A stretch of DNA of 16,378 nt from NCBI GenBank assembly GCA_016839545.1, contig JAEOUB010000137.1, positions 1-16,378 on the forward strand, in the 5' to 3' direction. This document shows, piece by piece, positions 1 through 7,336 of this stretch. How positions within the stretch are numbered: position 1 is the stretch's first letter; every line of letters begins with the position of its first letter. The DNA is from Candidatus Kariarchaeota archaeon. Its GTDB lineage: Archaea; Asgardarchaeota; Heimdallarchaeia; Heimdallarchaeales; Kariarchaeaceae. Both the position numbers and the translations under genes were made by a program. The notes under the pieces were generated by a model. It was not told the origin of the DNA, did not search any database, and saw only the letters and a program-made list of their open reading frames with translations.

Positions 1-527
1 TAGTCGTGCCCATTTTCAGCAACCAAGTTGTCATCTATAATATTTGAATGGGCGGCATCAAAATAAATCCCAACGCCACCGTTATTTACGACGGTATTGT
101 TCTGTATAACTGATGAACTGGTATTAAAGAAAAGAATCCCATCAACATTTCCAGATACCGTTGTATTTCTAATTTCAGCATTTGATACATTGGCAAATAC
201 AATCCCCCAGTTTCCATTAGAGATCGTACTGTTTGCAATAACAAAATGTTTCCTAGTATTATTGATTTGTACTTGAGTATCATTGGTAACGCTGATATCG
301 AGTTCAATGATATAAGGATGGGTCGAGTTCCCTGCACCGGGAAATGATTTACCAACCAATTCAGCATCGCCATTGATTTGCAATGAAACATTATGGGATG
401 TATCAACCTGTATTACCTTTTCAGTTATTACCTCGTGATCATTCACTTGGGCTGTTGAGGAGGTCAAACCCAATGATGTGACGAGAAATACAATAATCGT
501 GATTCTGATTAGTAATTGTTTTGACAT
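1..527 (-). CDS. Secreted beta-helix (NosD-like) repeat protein, N-terminal part
   Basis: The frame opens at an ATG at 527 and stays open to the left edge, so about 175 N-terminal residues are present and the C-terminus is missing. Residues 1 to about 27 look like a signal peptide: MSKQLLIR, then a hydrophobic stretch with IIVFLVTSLGL, then a small-residue region ending TAQ. No lipobox cysteine is seen. After about residue 75 come short Asn/Thr/Ile/Gly-rich strands such as NNTRKHFVIANSTISNGNWG, NAEIRNTTVSGNVDGILFFN and SSVIQNNTVVNNGGVGIYF, spaced about 22-24 residues apart, which is the pattern of right-handed parallel beta-helix (NosD/PbH1) proteins. Such archaeal proteins are usually exported or bound at the cell surface. 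The substrate cannot be told. The start lies about 50 bases downstream of a good TATA-like box and no SD site is seen. Confidence 0.8.
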   Translation of the reverse strand, partial: MSKQLLIRITIIVFLVTSLGLTSSTAQVNDHEVITEKVIQVDTSHNVSLQINGDAELVGKSFPGAGNSTHPYIIELDISVTNDTQVQINNTRKHFVIANSTISNGNWGIVFANVSNAEIRNTTVSGNVDGILFFNTSSSVIQNNTVVNNGGVGIYFDAAHSNIIDDNLVAENGHD

Positions 528-573
528 ATTTCGCCGAGTGGAAATGTCCTTAAAACAATTATGTGCTTCGAGT

Positions 574-583
574 GTTTATTTAA
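574..583 (-). promoter_or_regulatory. TATA-box-like promoter of the beta-helix gene
   Basis: On the minus strand GGGTTAAATAAAC lies about 50 bases upstream of the ATG at 527. It resembles an archaeal TATA box with a purine-rich BRE-like flank, and nearly the same string (GGTTAAATAAG) lies upstream of gyrB. The expected transcription start is near 552, giving a short leader. Confidence 0.45.
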
Positions 584-649
584 CCCATCCTATAATTGAA
601 CAAAGATTCCCTTGTAGTGAAAAATTACACCGAATTATACTTCAATTAT

Positions 650-1243
650 CTACTCTTCGTTTTTCGCTACGATTTTGATCAATCTCTGGTCAGTACTCAC
701 AAGATCCCCAGTTTTGACATAGACATCAGCCACAACACCCCCGCCGTCAGATACAATATCATTCTGCATCTTCATTGCCTCAAGTGTCAGTACTTTTTGA
801 CCTGCAGCCACTTCATCACCAACTTTCACCGCAATCTCAGTAACATTGCCTGGCAGTGGAGCAACAATGATTCGTTCTCCTGACTTAGTGGATTTCTTTC
901 TCTCCAGTTTTGGAACTGCAGGATTGTACGAGAACTCAATGGCTCTACCTTCAAGATAGATCTGGCCCCCCTGGTATTCAATCTTGTAGGGATGGTTTTC
1001 TCCCACTATTGCATTGTAGTAGCCATCCTCATCATATTCAACCTCAACATCGTAGGCTTTGCCATCAATGATGACCTCACCAGTTTCCTGATCAATATGG
1101 ACAACCTGATCTCTCCCATTGAAGAACACGTCATACGCCTTGAGTTTTCTCTTCTCAAGTTTTGCCTCCTTGGCATGTTCCTCCTTCTGGTGGTCTGTTG
1201 CCAGCTTGATAGGGGTAACTGTTGATTTGGATTTATCGTCCAT
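650..1243 (-). CDS. accB: Biotin carboxyl carrier protein with a BT-like N-terminal domain
   Basis: This protein carries the biotin of an acyl-CoA or acetyl-CoA carboxylase between the biotin carboxylase and a carboxyltransferase. The biotinyl domain is at residues 120-194 and holds the motif EAMKMQND, with Lys158 the expected biotinylation site; PGNVTEIAVKVGDEV and a final IKIVA are typical of the fold. Residues 35-110 form a beta-rich segment (AYDVFFNG... IDGKAYDVEVEY) like the BT barrel that links biotin carboxylase and carrier domains in propionyl- and methylcrotonyl-CoA carboxylase alpha chains. At 197 residues it is longer than bacterial AccB. The ATG overlaps the stop of the upstream carboxylase by one base (TAATG) and GGGAGGATGG precedes it as an SD site, so translational coupling is likely. 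Its frame is open upstream to 1372 with a sensible peptide, so it may really be the C-terminal part of a fused alpha chain. Confidence 0.9.
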   Translation of the reverse strand: MDDKSKSTVTPIKLATDHQKEEHAKEAKLEKRKLKAYDVFFNGRDQVVHIDQETGEVIIDGKAYDVEVEYDEDGYYNAIVGENHPYKIEYQGGQIYLEGRAIEFSYNPAVPKLERKKSTKSGERIIVAPLPGNVTEIAVKVGDEVAAGQKVLTLEAMKMQNDIVSDGGGVVADVYVKTGDLVSTDQRLIKIVAKNEE

Positions 1244-2733
1244 TATACCATCCTCCCAGTGCTTTCCATCTTTGAAGATTCTCTCCAGCGGGAGTGTTTT
1301 CGTGTAGGCAGAAATACTTTCGAGGTACGTAAACCTGTTTTCATCAATGCCGCAAGTCTTCGGTTGTATGCCTCACGGATATACGGAATGAGTTTTGTAT
1401 CCTGGATGAAAGATGTTGTTGTATCCCCTTTGTGGAATTCTTTGTTTGCAAGCACTACACGATGGAATGGGGTATTCGTGACAAAGCCGTTGATCGTCAG
1501 TTCTGAGAGTGCATAGTATGCCCGGTAGATGGCCTGAGATCTATCTTCCCCCCAGATGATCAGCTTCCCAAGGAGGGAATCATAATCAGTCGGGACCTGG
1601 TAGCCCTCGTAGATATGAGAGTCAAACCTCACTCCAAAGCCTCCGGGAGAGTTCAGTGAGGTTACAGTACCCCAGCTTGGCGCAAAGTCCTTCAGAGGAT
1701 CCTCTGCATTGATTCTCAGTTCAATAGCATGACCTTTGGTCTCAATCTCGGTCTGATCCCACGACAGGGTCTCACCTGAGGCTACTCTCAGCTGTTCAAC
1801 CACAAGATCCTTGCCTGTGATCATCTCAGTTACTGGATGTTCCACTTGGAGACGAGCATTGACCTCGTTGAAGTAGAATTCACCATCTTTATAGAGAAAC
1901 TCTGCAGTACCTGCGTTCTCATAGCCCACGGATAATGCGAGTTTTTTGACTTTCTCACCGATCTCACTTCGCTGTTCTTCTGTGATAGCGGGTGATGGTC
2001 CTTCCTCAATCAGTTTCTGGTGTCTTCGCTGGATTGAGCATTCTCGCTCTCCAAGATGCACCACGTTACCGTTTGAATCAGCCATGAACTGGATCTCGAT
2101 ATGTTTGGGTCGTTCAACATATTTCTCAATAAAGATCTCAGATCTGCCAAAAGCTGCCAATGCCTGTTTAGTCGTGGCCTTGATTGCATCGAGTAATTCA
2201 TCAGCATTGTGAACCACCTGCATACCCATTCCTCCACCACCATAGGCTGCTTTGACCATAACAGGAAAACCAATATCTTTGGCAATCTTCAGCGCAGACT
2301 TGTTCGCTTTAACAGGACCATCAGATCCTGGTGTTGTGGGCACTCCTGCAGCTTCTGCTACCTCTCGTGAAGTGAGCTTATCACCAAGCTTTGCTATGGC
2401 TTCTGGTGGGGGTCCAACCCAAGTAATGCCAGCATCAATTACAGCCTGTGCAAATTCAGCCGACTCACTCAGAAACCCGTATCCAGGGTGAATACCATCA
2501 ATGTTCTGATCCAATGCATGATCGATAATTTTCTTGATATTCAGATAGTTATCCCTTGCAGGTCCACCTCCCAGTGATATGGCATCATCAGCCAATCGAA
2601 CATGGAGAGAATTGGTATCCTGTTTCGAGTGTATGGCGTATGTCTCCATCTCCATCATCCTTGCAGCTCGAATAACACGAACTGCAATCTCACCCCGGTT
2701 AGCGATGAGGAGTCTATCGATCATACATGTCAT
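1243..2733 (-). CDS. accC: Biotin carboxylase subunit of acyl-CoA/acetyl-CoA carboxylase
   Basis: This ATP-grasp enzyme carboxylates biotin on the carrier protein using ATP and bicarbonate. The N-terminal domain begins at MIDRLLIANRGEIAVRV, followed by HPGYGFLSE (82-90). The ATP-binding glycine loop is KAAYGGGGMGMQVV (161-174), and HLGERECSIQRRHQKLIEE (226-244) and FNEVNARLQVEHPVTE (288-303) are the catalytic signatures, including the metal-binding Glu and Asn and the HPVTE segment. The family-typical start would be the ATG at 2724 (MIDRLL); the ATG at 2733 adds three residues and is the longer option, and neither has a clear SD site. The last 25-30 residues are rich in Arg, Ser and Lys and do not look like family sequence, while another frame there reads smoothly into the carrier protein gene. 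The carrier gene overlaps the stop by one base. Confidence 0.93.
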   Translation of the reverse strand: MTCMIDRLLIANRGEIAVRVIRAARMMEMETYAIHSKQDTNSLHVRLADDAISLGGGPARDNYLNIKKIIDHALDQNIDGIHPGYGFLSESAEFAQAVIDAGITWVGPPPEAIAKLGDKLTSREVAEAAGVPTTPGSDGPVKANKSALKIAKDIGFPVMVKAAYGGGGMGMQVVHNADELLDAIKATTKQALAAFGRSEIFIEKYVERPKHIEIQFMADSNGNVVHLGERECSIQRRHQKLIEEGPSPAITEEQRSEIGEKVKKLALSVGYENAGTAEFLYKDGEFYFNEVNARLQVEHPVTEMITGKDLVVEQLRVASGETLSWDQTEIETKGHAIELRINAEDPLKDFAPSWGTVTSLNSPGGFGVRFDSHIYEGYQVPTDYDSLLGKLIIWGEDRSQAIYRAYYALSELTINGFVTNTPFHRVVLANKEFHKGDTTTSFIQDTKLIPYIREAYNRRLAALMKTGLRTSKVFLPTRKHSRWRESSKMESTGRMV

Positions 2734-2790
2734 TTTTTCGAGGACATCAAAATAGTTGTGGTGTATCTGTGGAAGTAAAAGAAGCTAGAG

Positions 2791-2800
2791 TATTCCAATA
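2791..2800. promoter_or_regulatory. Short palindrome upstream of accC, shared with the acyl-CoA dehydrogenase promoter region
   Basis: TATTCCAATA is a 4+2+4 palindrome about 58 bases upstream of the accC start. The same nine bases TATTCCAAT occur inside a longer inverted repeat upstream of the acyl-CoA dehydrogenase gene. It may be an operator half or full site for a shared regulator of acyl-CoA metabolism; this is inference from two copies. Confidence 0.25.
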
Positions 2801-2835
2801 GTTGAAATATGAAACTTTTCGAAATGCGAGTATGA

Positions 2836-4275
2836 TCAGATTTTGCCTACAAGGCCAGGGAAGCGTGCCATCAGGAAGTCTTCATACACTGTAGACCCCT
2901 CAAAGTTACTACTGACGGTTTTGAACTTGGGTAGCAGATTCAGCGCCTGTGATGCCCTTGTAATAAGAAATTCATGGATCTCTGAGGTTCCCTCATAGAT
3001 AGGAAGGACACGTACATCTCTCATGATCTTATTGATCTCGAATTCTGAGATGAAGCCAGCACCACCAAAGATCTGGGAGGCATCGTAGAGGATATTCTGC
3101 ACCACTTCTGCATTGTAGATCTTTGCTGCACTGACATAGTAGTGCGCAATTCCAGTCCTTGCAACAGAGGGCAGTGACTCAGCGGCCATCTTCTCAGAGG
3201 CATCACCAGTTGCACCAGGTATCTCTGCCGGGATGTATCCCCTGTAGTAGCGGTCAAGTGCATATCCTGCCGTATAGCCATAGGCTCTCATCCTTGGAAT
3301 GGTTTTCTCAATCTCCTTGATTTTACGGGCCACACCATCGAATTCTATGATAGGTTTGCCAAACTGCACTCGGTCATTGGCATATTGTTTGGCCAGTTCA
3401 AGGGCACGAATAGCACCACCAGTTGCCTGCATAGAGACACCAAGTCTCATACCCATGAGCCGCTCGAGGACCTTACGATATCCATCTCCTGGAGTAGCGA
3501 CAATATTCTCCTTGGGCACTCTCACATTCTCAAAATGTAATTGAGCTGTGGGATTGACGTGGAGTCCTGATTTCTCCTCCAGTCTCTCTGTATTGACACC
3601 TTCCTGAGTATCGACAAATATCACATTCGTACCTTTTGGCTTGCCATCAACGATATTATTGGCGAGGAAAAGCCCAGCATTGGCATGACCCCCATTGGAT
3701 ATGTAGATCTTTGTACCATTGAGTACCCACTCATCACCGTCAAGTTCCGAAGTTGATTTTACATTCTCAAGATTGGAACCTGCCTGCGCCTCTGTGAAGG
3801 CAACATACCCTGTGTATGCACCCTCACTGAATTTATCAATTGCCGGTCTGAAGTGCTCTTTGTAATTGAAAGCCAGAGCTTCAAGTACTGATAATGAGAT
3901 GAAAGTGGAGATATGAAGTGAGATATCATACTGTGCAAATTTCTCAGTTAGTGCAGCCTGGAAAAGCTGGCTGTACCCAAATCCCCCGAGTTCCTCAGGA
4001 ACGAATAATGAGTAGATTTGATTTTCCTTGGTTATTTCATCAATTACTGATTGCATACTGGGAGGTAGGATGACATTTTTTGCGTCATCAATGTAAGCAC
4101 CTACTTTCTCCCATTCATTAATCTTAGGTCGAACCTTTTTCTCAAGGATTTCCTCTATGGTATCCAGAACAGCGAGGAAAGTATCAACTTGCTCCTCGCT
4201 GAACTTCAACTTGGTAGCGTAATGGCGGAAAAGATCATATCCCTGATCAGATCCTATAGATTGGATAGATTGCAT
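2836..4275 (-). CDS. Acyl-CoA dehydrogenase family protein
   Basis: This FAD enzyme oxidises an acyl-CoA to the 2-enoyl-CoA, the first step of beta-oxidation. The N-terminal helical domain is residues 25-155, the middle beta domain starts with the FAD signature YVAFTEAQAGSN (157-168, family form TEPxAGSD), and WVLNGTKIYISNGG (183-196) follows. DRVQFGKPI (301-309) and QIFGGAGFISEFEINKIMRD (401-420) are FAD-contact segments. IYEGTSEIHEFLITR (426-440) holds Glu428, the position of the catalytic base in medium-chain type enzymes. At 479 residues it is about 100 longer than the classic family: extra sequence lies before the helical domain, at about 341-372 (YYRGYIPAEIPGATGD), and after the last helix. 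Chain-length preference cannot be read. It precedes the biotin carboxylase gene by about 100 bases in the same direction. A TTAATA element at 4306-4301, about 28 bases before the ATG, suggests a leaderless transcript. Confidence 0.93.
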   Translation of the reverse strand: MQSIQSIGSDQGYDLFRHYATKLKFSEEQVDTFLAVLDTIEEILEKKVRPKINEWEKVGAYIDDAKNVILPPSMQSVIDEITKENQIYSLFVPEELGGFGYSQLFQAALTEKFAQYDISLHISTFISLSVLEALAFNYKEHFRPAIDKFSEGAYTGYVAFTEAQAGSNLENVKSTSELDGDEWVLNGTKIYISNGGHANAGLFLANNIVDGKPKGTNVIFVDTQEGVNTERLEEKSGLHVNPTAQLHFENVRVPKENIVATPGDGYRKVLERLMGMRLGVSMQATGGAIRALELAKQYANDRVQFGKPIIEFDGVARKIKEIEKTIPRMRAYGYTAGYALDRYYRGYIPAEIPGATGDASEKMAAESLPSVARTGIAHYYVSAAKIYNAEVVQNILYDASQIFGGAGFISEFEINKIMRDVRVLPIYEGTSEIHEFLITRASQALNLLPKFKTVSSNFEGSTVYEDFLMARFPGLVGKI

Positions 4276-4399
4276 AATTGAAAGAATTATGTTATACGCA
4301 TATTAATTCTCTTCCTTTTTCCTATGCAACCCGTGGATCAATCTGTACAATTCGGAGTCATTCATCTTTAATTTGGACAAATTCTCAAAATTTTCTATT

Positions 4400-4420
4400 T
4401 TATTCCAATTTTTGGAATAA
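4400..4420. repeat. 9-bp perfect inverted repeat between gyrA and the acyl-CoA dehydrogenase gene
   Basis: The arms TTATTCCAA (4400-4408) and TTGGAATAA (4412-4420) are perfect and separated by TTT. The repeat lies about 90 bases beyond the gyrA stop and 125 bases upstream of the acyl-CoA dehydrogenase start. On the minus strand no T-run follows, so an intrinsic bacterial-type terminator is unlikely; an operator is the better guess. The rest of the 4276-4510 gap shows AT-rich sequence and no RNA gene that I can recognise. Confidence 0.55.
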
Positions 4421-4510
4421 GAAAATACAGATGTTATGATATCTCGCGTTAAATGATGAAATAGGATGAATGAAAAGCTCAATTGATGATATTATACGAA
4501 TTTAGTACGT

Positions 4511-7183
4511 TTATTGATCGGTATCTCGCAGATATTTTTCCAATTCATCAGCATCAATTTCAGAATGTTTTGAGGTTGTATCCTTGTCCTCCACTTCGAT
4601 AGTAGGAGTGGGCTCTTCCTGGAGATCTACATCTTCAGGCACAGTCTCTGACTCCTTGGCAATTTCCGCGAGGTCTTCATCGTCGATCACGATCTCAGCT
4701 TCTTCGCCCTCATCGATCACACTTGACGCCTTGAGCAATGTCTGGTCGCCTACCATCCGCATAACTTTCACTCCCTGGGTGGAACGACCCATATTCCGGA
4801 TACCTCCGATACGGACTTTGATCAGAGTACCGTCAGAATTGATCAGAGACATATTGGAGTCAGCTGCTTCGATTGGGACAGGCATGGAACTGACGACCGG
4901 TCCATTTTTGGACACAATCTTCATATTTCTCACGCCTTTGACACCTCGGTTGGTCAATCGGTATTCAGACAGTGGAGTGCGTTTCCCAAAACCTTGCTCA
5001 GTCACTGTCAGAATTGAGGTTTCATTGAACTGGGATTTATCCACTGCAAAAGCAGTGACTACCTCGTCACCGTGCTGGACCTTCATTGCAATAACACCAG
5101 TAGTAGCTCTGCCCTGTGCTCGAACTTTTTTCTCTTCGAATACGGCAGCCTGACCCTTCTTAGTGGCAATGAAAAGGATAGATTTACCATCAGAAATGAA
5201 GGCATCAACTACCTCATCTCCTTCTTTTAACTTTGCAGCAATAATCCCAGTTCTTCGGATATTCTTGTACTCAGATAGTTTGGATCGTTTTATGATCCCA
5301 CCTTTGGTCACTGTGACCAAGTACTTGTTGGCATCAAAACCATCATACTCCACATTGACAACCTTGACAATAGGAGCCTCTACAGGCAAGTACCTGATAA
5401 TCTTGTTTCCTTTCGATGTCCTGGATCTCACTTCTGGCAGTTCGTAAGCAGGGATCTGGTGAACAATTCCTTCGGTTGTAATCAGCAGAAGATCATCCAG
5501 ATTCGAAACGACTACCATATCCAGAAGCTTATCCTCATCATCGATGACGACACCGGCCACACCTCGACCACCGCGACCCTGTGTTTTGAACTTTGAATAA
5601 TCAATTGTTCGCATAAACTGGTTTCTGGTAGTTGTCACCAGTAGACTTCTTTCATGCAGAATAGGACGCTCACCAGAAGCTAGTATAGTATCAAATTCAA
5701 GAACGCTGGATCTTCTTTTATCTGACTTTGAGTACTTTTCAATAATTTCTTGAAACTCCTCCTTTAGCTTGTTGAGAAGACTGGTCCTGTCATTGATAAT
5801 ATTCCAGAGATAATCACGTCTCTCCTCCTTCTCATCCTTTTCATCGATAAACCGGTTAATGTCTGCACGAGCAAGACGACCGAGTGTCATGTTGAGAATT
5901 GCGTTTGCCTGTTCCTGACTAAGACCGTATCTTGCAATCAGATTATCCCTTGCCGCAGCTCTGTCATCGGAATTCCGGATGATATCAATAACCTCGTCGA
6001 TGTGGTCTGCTGCTGTGATGAGACCTTCAAGTATATGGAGACGTGCGGTGACCTCAAGAAGTTCTTCTTGTGCAATGTTTTTCACAGTGGTCTCACGGAA
6101 ATCAAGGAAAATATAGAGTGCTTGTTTCAGATTGAGTGTTCGAGGTTGACCGTAAACAAAAGCATTGATCCTGCAGTGGAATGCCATCTCCAGGTTTGAG
6201 CTCTGGAATAGCTGTCCAAGAATAGTCTTGACACTTTCCTCGTTGGCATACTGCTGTTCAATATGTAATTCAATTCTCATCTGTTCCATTGAACCAGAGT
6301 GATCCTCAACACGTTTTAGACCCCTGATTGAACCTTCAATCCTGAGAGCATCCAACTGCTCAACGAGTGATAGCTTGCTCATCAGATAGGGGATCTCTGT
6401 GACTACAATCATTGAAGTATCAACATTATGAGTGTCAGGAGTCTCAAGATGATAGCGAGAGCGGATGCGGAAGGATCCTCTGCCTTTGTGATAAAGATCG
6501 GAAATACCATTCTGACCTATGAGAATACCACCAGTTGGAAAATCAGGTGCTTTGACATATTCCATAAGTTCCGGAATGGTGATGTCCGGTTTCTCAATAA
6601 TTGCAATACATGCCTCCATCAGCTCAATAATATTGTGAGGAGGGATATTGGATGAGATACCAACGGCAATGCCATAGGTACCATTTAGCAGAAGATTGGG
6701 CACCTTAACAGGGAGAACTGTAGGTTCTTTTTCCTTCTCATCAAAATTGTCGATATAATCAACTACATTGGGAGAGATGTCCTCCATGAGCTCCATTGAG
6801 AGATGAGTGAGTTTTGCCTCTGTATATCTCATGGCAGCGGGACCCATCCCATCAATCGATCCGAAGTTACCTTGTGGATGTACAAGTGGATAGCGGAGTG
6901 ACCATTCCTGTGCAAGTCGGACTAATGATTCATAGACCCCACCTGCATGGGGGTGATACTTACCAGTGGTCTCTCCTACGATTCGAGCACATTTCACAAA
7001 GTCTCCACCTGGGAAAAGTTTGAGATCATGCATTGCCCAGAGAATCCTACGATGGACTGGTTTCAGACCATCACGGGCATCAGGTAGGGCACGGTCTGAG
7101 ATAACATATTTTGCATATTCTGCAAAACCATATCGCATTTCACGGCTGAAAGGAGTTTTGTTTATTGGGTTGGTCTGACTCAT
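4511..7183 (-). CDS. gyrA: DNA gyrase subunit A
   Basis: GyrA is the breakage-reunion subunit of gyrase, which adds negative supercoils to DNA using ATP hydrolysed by GyrB. The winged-helix domain starts at about residue 28 (SDRALPDARDGLKPVHRRIL). The catalytic Tyr is Tyr120 in AAMRYTE, with Arg119 before it. Tower and coiled-coil domains follow to about residue 500. The GyrA box QGRGGRG is at 535-541 (canonical QRRGGKG), which marks a gyrase rather than topoisomerase IV, and about six beta-pinwheel blades follow (such as VTKGGIIKRSKLSEY and VTEQGFGKRTPLSEY). Residues from about 820 form a long acidic tail. The segment after HPH at 77-79 reads AGGVYES, one residue shorter than the E. coli form, and lacks the Ser of the quinolone pocket. 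A TATA-like box at 7232-7223 suggests its own promoter; GAGG directly touches the ATG, too close for a normal SD site. Confidence 0.97.
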   Translation of the reverse strand: MSQTNPINKTPFSREMRYGFAEYAKYVISDRALPDARDGLKPVHRRILWAMHDLKLFPGGDFVKCARIVGETTGKYHPHAGGVYESLVRLAQEWSLRYPLVHPQGNFGSIDGMGPAAMRYTEAKLTHLSMELMEDISPNVVDYIDNFDEKEKEPTVLPVKVPNLLLNGTYGIAVGISSNIPPHNIIELMEACIAIIEKPDITIPELMEYVKAPDFPTGGILIGQNGISDLYHKGRGSFRIRSRYHLETPDTHNVDTSMIVVTEIPYLMSKLSLVEQLDALRIEGSIRGLKRVEDHSGSMEQMRIELHIEQQYANEESVKTILGQLFQSSNLEMAFHCRINAFVYGQPRTLNLKQALYIFLDFRETTVKNIAQEELLEVTARLHILEGLITAADHIDEVIDIIRNSDDRAAARDNLIARYGLSQEQANAILNMTLGRLARADINRFIDEKDEKEERRDYLWNIINDRTSLLNKLKEEFQEIIEKYSKSDKRRSSVLEFDTILASGERPILHERSLLVTTTRNQFMRTIDYSKFKTQGRGGRGVAGVVIDDEDKLLDMVVVSNLDDLLLITTEGIVHQIPAYELPEVRSRTSKGNKIIRYLPVEAPIVKVVNVEYDGFDANKYLVTVTKGGIIKRSKLSEYKNIRRTGIIAAKLKEGDEVVDAFISDGKSILFIATKKGQAAVFEEKKVRAQGRATTGVIAMKVQHGDEVVTAFAVDKSQFNETSILTVTEQGFGKRTPLSEYRLTNRGVKGVRNMKIVSKNGPVVSSMPVPIEAADSNMSLINSDGTLIKVRIGGIRNMGRSTQGVKVMRMVGDQTLLKASSVIDEGEEAEIVIDDEDLAEIAKESETVPEDVDLQEEPTPTIEVEDKDTTSKHSEIDADELEKYLRDTDQ

Positions 7184-7222
7184 CCTCGTATCACTTTGTC
7201 TATGACTGATTTCTGTTCAATT

Positions 7223-7232
7223 CTTATAAATA
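7223..7232 (-). promoter_or_regulatory. TATA-box-like promoter of gyrA
   Basis: On the minus strand TATTTATAAG, preceded by a run of T, lies about 40-50 bases upstream of the gyrA ATG. A start site about 25 bases downstream would leave a leader of roughly 20 bases. It implies that gyrA can be transcribed apart from gyrB. Confidence 0.4.
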
Positions 7233-7263
7233 AAAAACCTATTTACACCAAGGCTGTCCAACC

Positions 7264-7277
7264 TCAACAATTGTTGA
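7264..7277. repeat. 14-bp perfect palindrome between gyrB and gyrA
   Basis: TCAACAATTGTTGA is a perfect palindrome with no spacer. It lies about 60 bases after the gyrB stop and 30-40 bases upstream of the gyrA TATA-like box, a position that suits an operator for gyrA. Confidence 0.5.
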
Positions 7278-7336
7278 ATAATTGTGATTTGTTCATTGAT
7301 ATTTTTGCAAGATGAGAAGCTCTACTTAGATTTTCT

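Noticed and set aside
86..406. A 106-residue open frame on the minus strand near the left edge
   Set aside because: It is an out-of-frame reading of the beta-helix gene, whose frame has a signal peptide and regular repeats.
2724..2733. ATG at 2724 as the only start of biotin carboxylase
   Set aside because: It fits the family start better, but nothing in the sequence excludes the ATG at 2733, so the longer frame was kept and the alternative noted.
4453..4489. Two C-box-like strings (ATGATGA and TTGATGA) suggesting a C/D guide RNA
   Set aside because: No CTGA D or D' boxes are found at the right distances, so no guide RNA can be supported.
4276..4510. Search of the longest gene gap for tRNA genes, CRISPR repeats or insertion-sequence ends
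   Set aside because: No cloverleaf, no regular direct repeats and no transposase or terminal repeats were seen here or elsewhere in the window.
4584..5153. A 189-residue plus-strand open frame antisense to gyrA
   Set aside because: It is Ser/Thr-rich with no recognisable domain and lies wholly inside the well-supported gyrA gene; typical antisense shadow.
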